Source: Lachnospiraceae bacterium
GTDB lineage: Bacteria; Bacillota; Clostridia; Lachnospirales; Lachnospiraceae
NCBI GenBank assembly: GCA_024698145.1
Contig: JAILRO010000003.1
Coordinates: 1 to 62,196, forward strand
Reading direction: 5' to 3'
DNA: 62,196 bases
The position numbers and the translations under genes are program-made. The notes below the pieces were generated by a model. The model ran no database searches and was not told where the DNA came from. It worked only from the letters and a program-made list of their open reading frames with translations. Below are positions 25,548 through 34,249 of the stretch, one piece after another (position 1 is the stretch's first letter; every line of letters begins with the position of its first letter).

Positions 25548-26726
25548 TTATACACTTGCCTTTGCTGCAATCTTATATATGGCTGAAACATCTTCTGAAG
25601 AAAGCTCCATAAAACCGCCTCTCTTGCCATCGCCGATTCCAAGTTTTTCTACAAGTGCAGGAATATCCTCTTCCTTTGCACCAAGTTCTTCAAAGTTGAT
25701 CGGCATTCCAATGCTATGCAGAAAACTTCTGAATCGTTTGATTCCTTCCAACGCAGTTACCTTAGGATTTTCGAAGTTCATCTGACATCCGAAAACTCTT
25801 GTTGCCATCTGACAGAAACGCATAACATCATGCTCATAAACATACTCCATCCAAGAAGGCATAATAACCGCAAGCCCTGCTCCATGTGCACAATCATACA
25901 ATGCAGACAATTCATGCTCAATTGCATGGCTGTTCCAATCCTGAGACCTGCCAACTCCGACAAGACCATTATGTGCTACCATTCCGGCCCACATTATATT
26001 AGCACGTGCATCATAATTGTCAGGATCTTCAATTACCCTTGGTGTCTCTTTAACCATGGTTAATAATACTGCCTCACAAAGTCTGTCGGTAATCTCTACC
26101 TCTTTTGTATTGGTAAAATATCTCTCAAAAACATGTGCCATAATATCAGTCGCACCACAAGCGGTCTGATAAGCCGGTAATGTCTGCGTAAGTTCAGGAT
26201 TAAGAATAGAGAACTTTGCTCTTAAAAGATCTGAACCTGCACCACGCTTTAACATGCCTTCTTCTTTTGTTATCACTGAATCGCCTGAGCCTTCACTTCC
26301 CGCTGCAGCAATGGTTAAAACCACTCCAAGTGGCAACGCTTTCTCAATCTTTGTGCCACAGTAAAAATCCCAGAAATCGCCGTCATATAATGTACCTGCG
26401 GCAATTGCCTTTGCAGAATCTATAACACTTCCGCCACCTACTGCAATAATAAAGTCAACATTTTCCTTCTTGCAAAGTTCAATACCTTCATAGACAAGTC
26501 CACTTCTAGGGTTAGGAAGAACCCCGCCAAGTTCAACGTGCGAAATACCTTCCTTATCAAGCGAATTTTTAACCCTGTCAAGCAATCCTGAACGAACAGC
26601 ACTTCCACCGCCGTAATGAATCAAAACTTTGCTTCCACCAAACTTCTTAACGTAAACCCCTGCCTCATTCTCAGTGTCCTTACCAAACACAAATTGTGTC
26701 GGTGAGTAAAACATAAAATTGTCCAT
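25548..26726 (-). CDS. Iron-containing alcohol dehydrogenase, BdhA/YqhD type
   Basis: 392 residues, longer than the dehydrogenase at 17822 and of a different branch. N-terminus FYSPTQFVFGKDTENEAG, nucleotide loop VGGGSVIDSAKAIAAG, metal-binding ATDIMAHVFERYF, SHAIEHELSALYDCAHGAG. These NADPH-linked butanol-dehydrogenase-like enzymes reduce a range of aldehydes, in fermentation or detoxification. It has its own terminator and lies upstream of the pxp promoter, so it is probably not part of that operon. Preceding gene on the strand is a MATE pump (21 nt). Confidence 0.93.
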   Translation of the reverse strand: MDNFMFYSPTQFVFGKDTENEAGVYVKKFGGSKVLIHYGGGSAVRSGLLDRVKNSLDKEGISHVELGGVLPNPRSGLVYEGIELCKKENVDFIIAVGGGSVIDSAKAIAAGTLYDGDFWDFYCGTKIEKALPLGVVLTIAAAGSEGSGDSVITKEEGMLKRGAGSDLLRAKFSILNPELTQTLPAYQTACGATDIMAHVFERYFTNTKEVEITDRLCEAVLLTMVKETPRVIEDPDNYDARANIMWAGMVAHNGLVGVGRSQDWNSHAIEHELSALYDCAHGAGLAVIMPSWMEYVYEHDVMRFCQMATRVFGCQMNFENPKVTALEGIKRFRSFLHSIGMPINFEELGAKEEDIPALVEKLGIGDGKRGGFMELSSEDVSAIYKIAAKASV

Positions 26727-26747
26727 AGCGTCTTCTCCTTTTTTTAT

Positions 26748-28148
26748 TTATATTTTAGCAGATAAATGTTGTACCTTAAATCTTAGCTTTGGCATAAGCA
26801 CCTGATAAAATGCTAAAATGTTAACCACCAAAGCTACCGTCCACGCACATGCCTCTGCATAAGCGGTCGCTGCAAATCCTACGCGCCCCATAAAAAGCGC
26901 AATAACCAAAGTTCTCATAATCATTTCCATTACACCGGAAAACATAGGCATAAGCGGTCTACCCATCCCTTGTACGCCACTTCTAAACACAAACAGGCAA
27001 TCTACCGTTATAAGCATGATTCCTGCTATCGGGAAATATTGTGACGCCAGATTTATCGGTCCTTCGCCTTCTAACAATACCCCTGCAAGCTTTGTCGGGA
27101 ACAAAAACATTATCGTTCCGAGTATTGCATACGATATCAATGCAATTGTAATACAAACTTTGAGTCCTTCTTTAATTCTGTCATATCGACCGGCACCATA
27201 ATTCTGGCTGGTGAATGCACTCATTGCATTACCCGCTGTGCAAGCCGGATTCATGAACAGATTAATGTATTTGCTGCAAGCAGAATATGCCGACGTATAA
27301 TCTACACCGTAACTGTTGACAAAATACTGAATCACCATGCATCCCACGGCAGTAATCGAGTTCATAAACGCCATCGGAAGTCCGTTTTTGAAAAGATTCA
27401 CATATACTTTTGCCTCATTTACAAAATGGTTCTTTTTAAGCTTTATATAACTTATTCCTGTTAATTTCTTTATACATACCAAGGCAGATACAATCTGCGA
27501 AAATACTGTTGCAAGAGCAGCTCCTTCTACACCCATATTAAATGCGAAGATAAAAAGCGAGTCCAATATAAGATTAAGTACTGACGAAATTATAATCGCT
27601 TTAAGTGGTGTACGGCTGTCACCGAGAGAACGGAGTATGCAGGAACTTACATTGTACGCAATGGTACATATAAGTCCGCCAAACATGATATATCCATATT
27701 TTAAGCTGTCTGCTATTATTACCTCATCGGTACGCAAAAACCTCAATGCATCCGGCAATATATTGATACTGACAATCGTAAGCATTATCGCAATAAGAAC
27801 TGCCAGCTCTATCGTTGCCGCAATATTACGTTTCAAAGCCTCATAATCTTTCGCACCAAAGTTCTGTGCAATAATAATTCCAAATCCGGTAGATATACCC
27901 ATCGAAAATCCGACTATCAAAAAGAACAACGAGCCCATGTTACCTACAGCGGCAAGTGCATGGTCACCAAGTCCCTTGCCCACAATAAGTGTATCTACAA
28001 AATTATATAACTGCTGGAGCATACTCGTAAGAAGCAACGGCCAATAAAAAGCCAGTATCTGCTTGGTTATATCACCCTCTGTAAAGTCAATGTTTCCCTT
28101 AACTTTACGCTTCTTAATTGCATTTTCTGAGTGCTTATTAAAAATCAT
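26748..28148 (-). CDS. MATE-family efflux transporter
   Basis: 466 residues from ATG 28148 (AAAGGA upstream; ATG 28166 is the alternative). Two MatE repeats with about 12 membrane spans. Motifs include YNFVDTLIVGKGLGDHALAA in the first repeat and NYGAGRYDRIKEGLK in the second. It exports cationic drugs, dyes or metabolites against Na+ or H+. Divergent from an AraC regulator, which may control it. Confidence 0.93.
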   Translation of the reverse strand: MIFNKHSENAIKKRKVKGNIDFTEGDITKQILAFYWPLLLTSMLQQLYNFVDTLIVGKGLGDHALAAVGNMGSLFFLIVGFSMGISTGFGIIIAQNFGAKDYEALKRNIAATIELAVLIAIMLTIVSINILPDALRFLRTDEVIIADSLKYGYIMFGGLICTIAYNVSSCILRSLGDSRTPLKAIIISSVLNLILDSLFIFAFNMGVEGAALATVFSQIVSALVCIKKLTGISYIKLKKNHFVNEAKVYVNLFKNGLPMAFMNSITAVGCMVIQYFVNSYGVDYTSAYSACSKYINLFMNPACTAGNAMSAFTSQNYGAGRYDRIKEGLKVCITIALISYAILGTIMFLFPTKLAGVLLEGEGPINLASQYFPIAGIMLITVDCLFVFRSGVQGMGRPLMPMFSGVMEMIMRTLVIALFMGRVGFAATAYAEACAWTVALVVNILAFYQVLMPKLRFKVQHLSAKI

Positions 28149-28227
28149 TGCTTTTTTTCCTTTCATATTATATCATCTATTTGTTCTGGATTATATTATT
28201 ATTTTTTTATATCGTTTATCAATTCTA

Positions 28228-28256
28228 TTGGTTTTTTTATAATTTTATGGTATATT
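28228..28256 (+). promoter_or_regulatory. Promoter of the araC-type gene
   Basis: -35 TTGGTT (28228-28233), 17-nt spacer, -10 TATATT (28251-28256), about 30 nt before the ATG at 28288. The MATE/araC divergent spacer is very AT-rich, so chance matches are possible. Confidence 0.5.
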
Positions 28257-28287
28257 ATGATTACTTTTTTTGAAAGAAGGTCATTCT

Positions 28288-29037
28288 ATGAACAGAAAAC
28301 GTGAACTAATATACCGCCTCTACACGCAGCGTGAAGAACAATTTATAAGAACTGATATAAAGAGCGAGTTTGCAAGATATGACGATATTAAAAACGGCAA
28401 TGTCGAGCAAGTAGCCGCTAATTTTGAAATAATAAAGAAAGACTTCTTTAAAGGAAAAGGAACTCTCTCAAAAAATCCATTAAGAAATACGATCTATCAC
28501 TTTGTGGTAGCCATCGGTGTAATAACAAGAATGTGTGTTAATGCAGGTCTTCCGCACGATGAAGCTTATACCATGAGTGACATCTTCATACAGGAAGCCG
28601 ATGAATGCACGAGCATAGAACAAGTAATAGATTTGTTGGGGCAAGCTCAGATTGACTACGCAACTCACATGAATGAACTGCACAAAAGCAATCCATATTC
28701 GATTCATGTACGCCATGCTATTGACTACATATACGACCATTTGCATGAATCACTTACAATGGAACAACTTGCCAAAATAGAGCAACTAAATCCCAGCTAT
28801 TTTTCAAAGGTGTTTGCAACAGAGACAGGTTCTACCGTCAAGGCATATATTCTTTCCGTCAAGATTGAAACTGCCAAAAACATGCTTGAAAAATCAGAAC
28901 ATTCAATATCAGATATACACTTTTCATTGGGGTTCTCATCGCAGAGCGCTTTTACTGCAGCATTTAAGAAAATAACCGGGACAACTCCCGCAAAATATAG
29001 AAATAACTTTAATTACACAAGAATTCAAGGAGACTGA
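28288..29037 (+). CDS. AraC-family transcriptional regulator
   Basis: 249 residues from ATG 28288 (AAGAAGG 8 nt before; an in-frame TTG at 28270 would precede the SD). The C-terminal ~100 residues are the double HTH of AraC proteins (HLHESLTMEQLAKIEQLNPS, ending LGFSSQSAFTAAFKKITGTTPAKYR). The N-terminal part is helical, with no cupin, like many Lachnospiraceae AraC proteins next to transporters. Divergent from the MATE gene and overlapping-close to the Na/Pi gene, so either could be the target. Confidence 0.9.
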   Translation: MNRKRELIYRLYTQREEQFIRTDIKSEFARYDDIKNGNVEQVAANFEIIKKDFFKGKGTLSKNPLRNTIYHFVVAIGVITRMCVNAGLPHDEAYTMSDIFIQEADECTSIEQVIDLLGQAQIDYATHMNELHKSNPYSIHVRHAIDYIYDHLHESLTMEQLAKIEQLNPSYFSKVFATETGSTVKAYILSVKIETAKNMLEKSEHSISDIHFSLGFSSQSAFTAAFKKITGTTPAKYRNNFNYTRIQGD

Positions 29038-29038
29038 T

Positions 29039-30991
29039 ATGAACATTTTATCAATTATAAACCTATTCGGAGGAGTTGGACTATTCCTTTTTGGAATGAG
29101 TCTTATGGGTTCATCGCTTCAAAAACTTGCAGGCGGTGGATTGGAAAAAATACTTGAAACACTTACCACAAGTAAAAAGAAAGGTGTCGGAGAAATCAAA
29201 GGCTGGGGTCTTGGTGTAGTTGTTACGGGAATCATTCAGAGTTCTGCTGCAACAACCCTTATGCTTATCGGTTTTGTTAATGCCGGAATTATGAAACTTT
29301 CTCAGGCTATCCCGGTAGTATTTGGTGCTAACGTTGGTAGTACATTTACTGCACAGATATTAAGACTTGGTGACTTAGGTTCCGGCAATCTTGTTCTTAA
29401 GTTGTTAAAGCCTTCTTCCTTTGCACCTATGTTACTTGCAGTCGGAATGTTCATAATTGTAATAACGAAAAAGAAGAAGAAAAAACAAAAAGCCGCAGAT
29501 GTTGCGTATATTATGATAGGACTTGGATTGTTGTTCTACGGAATGACCATGATGGAGGAAGTATTTGCTCCGTTGAAGGATTCTCCTTCCTTCCAGAAAT
29601 TGTTCACATCATTTAGCAATCCAATAATCGGTATTCTTACAGGTATTCTCCTTACAGCAGTAATTCAGAGCTCATCAGCAGCTGTCGGAATCCTGCAGGC
29701 ACTCTCAGCATCAGGAAGTGTTACTTTCGGAATTGCCTTACCATTTATCCTTGGACAAAACATCGGTAAATGTACACCTATCATGCTCGGTGCTATCGGC
29801 GCAACCAAAAAGGCAAAACGTGTTTCTATCAGTTATATACTTTTCAATATAATAAGTACTGTTGGTTTTGCACTTTTGATATACGGCATTGCATACACCG
29901 TTGGTCTTCCGCTTCTTAGTAAGCAGATGAATCGTGGTGACATTGCCAACGTTCATTTGTTAATTAACCTGATAACAAGCCTTATACTTCTTCCTTTCTG
30001 TAACAAGGTTTCATCTCTTAGCAGAAAAATCACAGGAGACAGTGATATTGTTCCGGGCGATGAAGAACTCAAAAAACTTGATGATCGTCTTCTTAGTACT
30101 CCCGGCATTGCGCTTGCTCAGTGTATCAACCTTATTAACAAGATGAGTGAGAAGATACTTGAGAACTACAAAATCTCAACTTCAATGATTAACGAATATG
30201 ACGAATCTGCATTTGCTGACTTAGAGGCTAATGAAGCCTTCCTTGATAAATGTGAAACCGTACTTTCAGCATACGTTGTTCGAATCGACAGAAAACGTCT
30301 GACCCCGGACAACAAACTTGCAGTTACGGAAATCCTTCATTCTATCGGTGACTTTGAGCGTATCGGCGACTACTGTATGAATATAGCATATGTTGCTAAG
30401 AGCAATTATGAGAATAACATAGTATTTTCCGAAGCAGGAAAGAAAGAAATCAACACAATTATAAATGCTGTAGGATATACGTTAGATACTCTTATTACTT
30501 CATTTATGAAGGATGACGGTAACCGTGCAGTTCGTATTGAGCCTTTGTCACACACCATCAACAACTTAAAAGAGATTATCAAATCACACCATGTTCTTCG
30601 TTTACAGACAGGCGATTGTGGTGTTGAAGGCGGAATAGCGTTGTTTGACCTTACCAATTCATTTGAAAGAATCGCGTCACACGCTGCTAATATTGCGCTT
30701 CATATAATCAAGCGTACAAGCGGAGATTCAGATTTTGATGAAATGCATGGTCATGTTAAAAGTGCAGGAAGCGAAGAATACATTGCTCTTGAGAACTACT
30801 ATCGCACTATGTACATTGCCCCTATGTTAAGTGATACTTCTTCCGATAACGAAAAAAATATCGCCGCTTCACCCGAAAACGAGAAAAGCAACGATAAAAA
30901 AGATAAAAAATCCAAAGATAAAAAACCTGAAAGCAAGAAAAAGAAATCCGACAACAAAGAAAAATCAAAAACTAAAAAGAGCGATAAATAG
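29039..30991 (+). CDS. Na+/phosphate cotransporter with PhoU-like domain and lysine-rich tail
   Basis: 650 residues. Two Na_Pi_cotrans repeats with the paired QSSAATTLM and QSSSAAVGILQALSASG motifs. Then a cytosolic PhoU-like helical domain (about 350-570, LHSIGDFERIGDYCMNIA), which in relatives links transport to phosphate state. The last ~40 residues are an unusual Lys/Ser/Asp tail (repeated KKDKKSKDKK-like runs), probably disordered. It begins one base after the AraC stop (coupled). Confidence 0.93.
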   Translation: MNILSIINLFGGVGLFLFGMSLMGSSLQKLAGGGLEKILETLTTSKKKGVGEIKGWGLGVVVTGIIQSSAATTLMLIGFVNAGIMKLSQAIPVVFGANVGSTFTAQILRLGDLGSGNLVLKLLKPSSFAPMLLAVGMFIIVITKKKKKKQKAADVAYIMIGLGLLFYGMTMMEEVFAPLKDSPSFQKLFTSFSNPIIGILTGILLTAVIQSSSAAVGILQALSASGSVTFGIALPFILGQNIGKCTPIMLGAIGATKKAKRVSISYILFNIISTVGFALLIYGIAYTVGLPLLSKQMNRGDIANVHLLINLITSLILLPFCNKVSSLSRKITGDSDIVPGDEELKKLDDRLLSTPGIALAQCINLINKMSEKILENYKISTSMINEYDESAFADLEANEAFLDKCETVLSAYVVRIDRKRLTPDNKLAVTEILHSIGDFERIGDYCMNIAYVAKSNYENNIVFSEAGKKEINTIINAVGYTLDTLITSFMKDDGNRAVRIEPLSHTINNLKEIIKSHHVLRLQTGDCGVEGGIALFDLTNSFERIASHAANIALHIIKRTSGDSDFDEMHGHVKSAGSEEYIALENYYRTMYIAPMLSDTSSDNEKNIAASPENEKSNDKKDKKSKDKKPESKKKKSDNKEKSKTKKSDK

Positions 30992-30992
30992 T

Positions 30993-31649
30993 TTAATTGT
31001 TTTTGATAATATCAAATACTTCCTGCGGTGTATTGGCAAATTGAGAAGCACCAATGCTTATTAGATAATCTTTATCTCGAAATCCCCAAAGCACCGAGAT
31101 GCATGGAAGTTCGGAGTTAACTGCCGTCTGAAAGTCGACCTCTGAGTCACCGACATAGACGGCATTTTCTTTGTCACTTCCAAGTTCCCTTAACGCTTCT
31201 ATAACCGTATCGGGAGCCGGTTTTCTGTTAATCCCGGCTCTTTCGCCTATTGCCACATCGATATACTTCGAGAAAAATCTCTCGTTTAATTCCTTAACAG
31301 CCGAATCTATTTTGTTGGACACAATAGCCATCTTGTATCCGTTTTCTTTTAGTTCCTTCATAAGTTCAAGTATTCCGTCATACGGTCTTGTACGATCTAA
31401 ACAATGTGCATCGTAATGCTCTCTAAATACAGGAAGCATTTCCTCAATAACACTATCGGGTGTCCCATCGGGGGCCGCACATTTAAGCGCGTATTTGATG
31501 CCATTACCAAAAAATCTTCTGTATTCTTCAAGCGTTCGCAGTGGCATGCCAAACTTGTTAAGTACGTAATTAACTGATTCTGTCAAATCATCTAACGTAT
31601 TAAGCACCGTTCCGTCCATATCAAATATAACTGTATCTATTTTATTCAA
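30993..31649 (-). CDS. HAD-family phosphatase (phosphoglycolate-phosphatase-like), TTG start
   Basis: 218 residues. TTG 31649 is chosen: AAGGAGG lies 9 nt before it and the protein then begins (M)NKIDTVIFDMDGTVLN; the upstream ATG at 31685 precedes the SD. HAD motifs: I DMDGT, II IVSNK, III K in NRKPAPDT, IV GDSEVDFQTA. Cap subdomain in residues 15-85. Gph/YsbA-like small-molecule phosphatase, substrate unknown. Its stop lies one base from the convergent Na/Pi stop, so neither gene has room for its own terminator. Confidence 0.9.
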   Translation of the reverse strand: MNKIDTVIFDMDGTVLNTLDDLTESVNYVLNKFGMPLRTLEEYRRFFGNGIKYALKCAAPDGTPDSVIEEMLPVFREHYDAHCLDRTRPYDGILELMKELKENGYKMAIVSNKIDSAVKELNERFFSKYIDVAIGERAGINRKPAPDTVIEALRELGSDKENAVYVGDSEVDFQTAVNSELPCISVLWGFRDKDYLISIGASQFANTPQEVFDIIKNN

Positions 31650-31764
31650 GTTCTGTATCCTCCTTAACAACAAAACCCTTGTCATTCATAAATGACCGTT
31701 TCCTTGCACACTATAGCACAAATATGCGTATCTGTCATTATGGAGGATACTTAACATTTATTTA

Positions 31765-32090
31765 TTATGCTGTTCGAATCTGTTTTGCCGCTGCTACCAG
31801 ATTAACAAGACTTACTTTCGTCTCGCTCTCGCCCCTCGTCTTAAGTCCACATACTCTTCTTTTGATATCTCAGCTTTTTTAAACAGTTTTCTGTTACGCT
31901 TAACATCTGATGTCTGAGGAAATGATCCGATAGTAGTGGTTGGGAATATAGGAAGGTTAAGTTTCTCTTTTTGTATTGCTTCACGTTCTTCAAAAGCAGG
32001 AAGTCGAGTATAGTCCTCCTCCTTTATGGCAGCCACCCTGTTCTTAACAGCTTCATCAACAACATTTTTTCTACTTTCAAAAAGCTTATA
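31765..32090 (-). pseudogene. metE: Remnant of cobalamin-independent methionine synthase
   Basis: Minus-strand reading shows two pieces of MetE. From about 32090 to 31850: ESRKNVVDEAVKNRVAAIK, then EEDYTRLPAF, LNLPIFPTTTIGSFPQTSDV and KKAEISKEEYV, the linker and start of the catalytic domain. Then in another frame CGLKTRGESE and SLVNLVAAAKQIRTA, the native C-terminus, ending at a TAA at 31765-31767. About 250-300 residues are missing between them and the N-terminal half is gone. The zinc-binding catalytic core is absent, so it is dead. Confidence 0.85.
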
Positions 32091-32094
32091 ATTC

Positions 32095-32403
32095 TTGATA
32101 TATCTTGCGTCAGATTCACAGCCTGAAAATTCATTTTATTTTTCAGAGGAAATATTAAGTGCTGTTGATGCTGACAAAGAATTGATTGTCAGAGACAGAG
32201 CAACATTATTCAATCTTCTAATTGGAATGAACGGATATACAATCTGTTCGGGTGTAATAAGCGAGGAACTTAACGGCCCTAACATAATAGCAAAACCGCT
32301 TGACGTTAACGAGCACATGGAAATCGGCTACATTTTGCATGAATCAATTAAGCCATCACCGCTTACAAGAAAATACATTGAGCATTTAAAAAAGATAATA
32401 TAA
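32095..32403 (+). pseudogene. Remnant of a LysR-family regulator (C-terminal part)
   Basis: About 100 residues matching only the end of the LysR substrate-binding domain (ENSFYFSEEILSAVD, VRDRATLFNLLIGMNGYTIC, PLDVNEHMEIGYILHESI). The HTH and the first half are missing. As I recall, regulators of this kind stand next to metE, and here the fragment abuts a metE remnant head to head. Both appear to be leftovers of one divergent pair after a deletion. Confidence 0.75.
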
Positions 32404-32423
32404 GCTGCCTTTATCCCATAATG

Positions 32424-33254
32424 CTACTCGCCTTTTCTCAGTTCAAATACCTTTTTTCTAAGAGCAACCGTTAAAGGAATGAACGAACTTGCGGTTTCTT
32501 CATCCGTTGTTCTTCTGGTAGGAATGAACTTTTGAATTCCTAATAATATTCTTTTCTGGTTTAACGTAAGTTTATTGGCATATGTTTTAACAAACTGCTC
32601 TCGTTTTAATTCTGCCAGTTCTTTTTCTTCAATGATTTTTTGTTCTATAAGTTTTGGAGTGGAAGCAATTTTTTCATACTTAGCCTGTGCCTTAACATTA
32701 AATTCTTCATGCATTTTTTCTACTTCTTTTAACAGAGTTGAAAGACTTGCTTCGGTAAGTGCTATGTCCGCACCGATTAAACCTGCAAAAACAATCGCCA
32801 ATATTTCATACACGGCAGGGTTAACAACCGCATGAAAACCTTCGATTGTAGGGATAAGAAATCTCACCGCTACAACACCTGCCAAACCAAACCCGATACT
32901 AACCGGAACACAGACTCTACCCTGAATGTTAAGTGGTACCTCACTGTAATCCCACCATCTTGCGTGAAATCTTTTTTCCAGCACCCATGATGTTGAAAAT
33001 TCTGCAACCGCACTTCCCAGATAACAAATGATAAATGTTGCCCATACAGGAAAATCCGGAGAAGATAAAAAACTAAATGATCCAAAAACTATCGAAGCAG
33101 CTACAACACACGCTCCATATATTGGACAAATCGGTCCAAACAAAAAACCTCTGTCAGCCCATTTTCTTTCTTTTGCCGAACAATATATTGATTCCCATAT
33201 CCAGCCTAAAAAACTATAAAATATAAATTCGACAAAATACTGTGCTATTATCAT
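32424..33254 (-). CDS. Putative ABC-transporter type IV membrane protein (PF06541-like)
   Basis: 276 residues from ATG 33254 (GGGGAG upstream; the frame opens at 33311). Four to five membrane segments in the first 180 residues, with FIFYSFLGWIWESIYCSAKE and DRGFLFGPICPIYG, the hallmark of this clostridial family, then a cytosolic coiled helix (KMHEEFNVKAQAKYEKIA) and a basic C-terminus. The family is called ABC transporter permease in databases, but function is not established. Confidence 0.82.
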   Translation of the reverse strand: MIIAQYFVEFIFYSFLGWIWESIYCSAKERKWADRGFLFGPICPIYGACVVAASIVFGSFSFLSSPDFPVWATFIICYLGSAVAEFSTSWVLEKRFHARWWDYSEVPLNIQGRVCVPVSIGFGLAGVVAVRFLIPTIEGFHAVVNPAVYEILAIVFAGLIGADIALTEASLSTLLKEVEKMHEEFNVKAQAKYEKIASTPKLIEQKIIEEKELAELKREQFVKTYANKLTLNQKRILLGIQKFIPTRRTTDEETASSFIPLTVALRKKVFELRKGE

Positions 33255-33346
33255 TTCCTTCTCCCCTTCTGGTCTAACATCTTTTGAGTCAATTAAATCA
33301 AATACTATCATTTAATATAGCACAATCTTTCACATCTGTCAGCCTT

Positions 33347-33545
33347 TCAAGACAACAGCGCTTCCACTTGTTCTCGTTTTTCATATAAAACGCATCCACC
33401 ATTATGGTCATCAGCAAGTAAATCTCCTGAGCGCAAGGCAGTAAACAATTTGAAATTCATTGCTTCTTTCAAACTCTTGTCCCGAATGTTCACATCAGAG
33501 TACGGCGAAAAAGGACATGGTTCTGCACCACCATGCGATAAGATC
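33347..33545 (-). pseudogene. Remnant of a radical-SAM/SPASM protein (C-terminus)
   Basis: About 60 residues from ILSHGGAEPCPFSPYSDVNI to the stop, resembling the C-terminal iron-sulfur region of radical-SAM enzymes with EPCPFSPYSD and GGCVLYEKRE motifs. The SAM-binding CxxxCxxC part is missing. Upstream of the junction the frame continues into sequence that, in another frame, encodes a TetR helix-turn-helix. Confidence 0.65.
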
Positions 33546-33615
33546 ATACTTATCCTTAAACTGTCTGTAAAAAGTTGCGGACGAGTATCCACAGTTTTCC
33601 GTTATGACTTTTATA
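33530..33615 (-). pseudogene. Remnant of a TetR-family HTH
   Basis: In the minus frame offset from the radical-SAM remnant, about 25 residues read VITENCGYSSATFYRQFKDK followed by YDLIAW. This is the recognition helix and following Tyr-Asp-Leu segment of TetR regulators. It breaks off at the fusion with the radical-SAM piece near 33530-33545 (shared bases ATCGCATGG). Confidence 0.65.
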
Positions 33616-33651
33616 AATATATCATATTTTGATATAATATAAATAATTTTT

Positions 33652-33677
33652 TGTAACAAATCTTTCTGTAACGTGTC
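33652..33677 (+). promoter_or_regulatory. Possible ECF-type promoter of the sigma operon
   Basis: TGTAAC (33652-33657) and CGTGTC (33672-33677) resemble the GTAAC / CGTC elements used by Firmicute ECF sigma factors. It lies 45 nt before the sigma gene and suggests autoregulation. Spacing is slightly short for the Bacillus consensus. Confidence 0.45.
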
Positions 33678-33721
33678 ATATTAACAGAAGGCCTTTTTAA
33701 TACAATGGGAATCGAGGTGAA

Positions 33722-34225
33722 ATGATGAAACGTCACGAAAGTGAATTAGATATAATATACAGAAAATATTATAACGATGTATACCACTACAGTGTTGCAA
33801 TTACAGGCAACAGAGATTTTGCAGAGGAAATCACACAGAATACATTCTACAAAGCGATTACCTCTATAAATAAATTCCGTGGTGATTGCGATATACGAGC
33901 ATGGCTTTGCAGAATTGCAAAAAACGATTATTTAAATCAAATCCGGAAGAATAAACATTTTAACTCCATTCAAAATTATGATGAACTGCTCGAAACAATC
34001 CCTGATGAAAAAACACCTGTTGAAAAGCGAATTGAAGATGCAGAAACTGCATCAGAAATCAAAAAGCATTTAGAAGACATGGATGAGCCCTACAAGACTG
34101 TATTTACATTGCGTGTGATTCACGAACTATCATACTCTCAAATAGCAAAAACATTCGGAAAAACCGAAAGTTGGGCCCGCGTAACGTACTACAGGGCAAA
34201 AGCAAAAATTTCAGAACAATTATAG
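33722..34225 (+). CDS. ECF-type RNA polymerase sigma factor
   Basis: 167 residues, ECF size. Region 2 (about 10-75: YNDVYHYSVAITGNRDFAEE, FRGDCDIRAWLCRIAKNDYL) binds the -10 and core polymerase. Region 4 (about 105-165: LEDMDEPYKTVFTLRVIHEL, then an HTH with KTESWARVTYYRAKAK) binds the -35. No region 3. SD GAGGTG. Followed 24 nt later by its anti-sigma factor. Likely responds to envelope stress, by analogy with SigV/SigW-like pairs. Confidence 0.95.
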   Translation: MMKRHESELDIIYRKYYNDVYHYSVAITGNRDFAEEITQNTFYKAITSINKFRGDCDIRAWLCRIAKNDYLNQIRKNKHFNSIQNYDELLETIPDEKTPVEKRIEDAETASEIKKHLEDMDEPYKTVFTLRVIHELSYSQIAKTFGKTESWARVTYYRAKAKISEQL

Positions 34226-34249
34226 ACATACGAAAGGATGGAATCGAAT

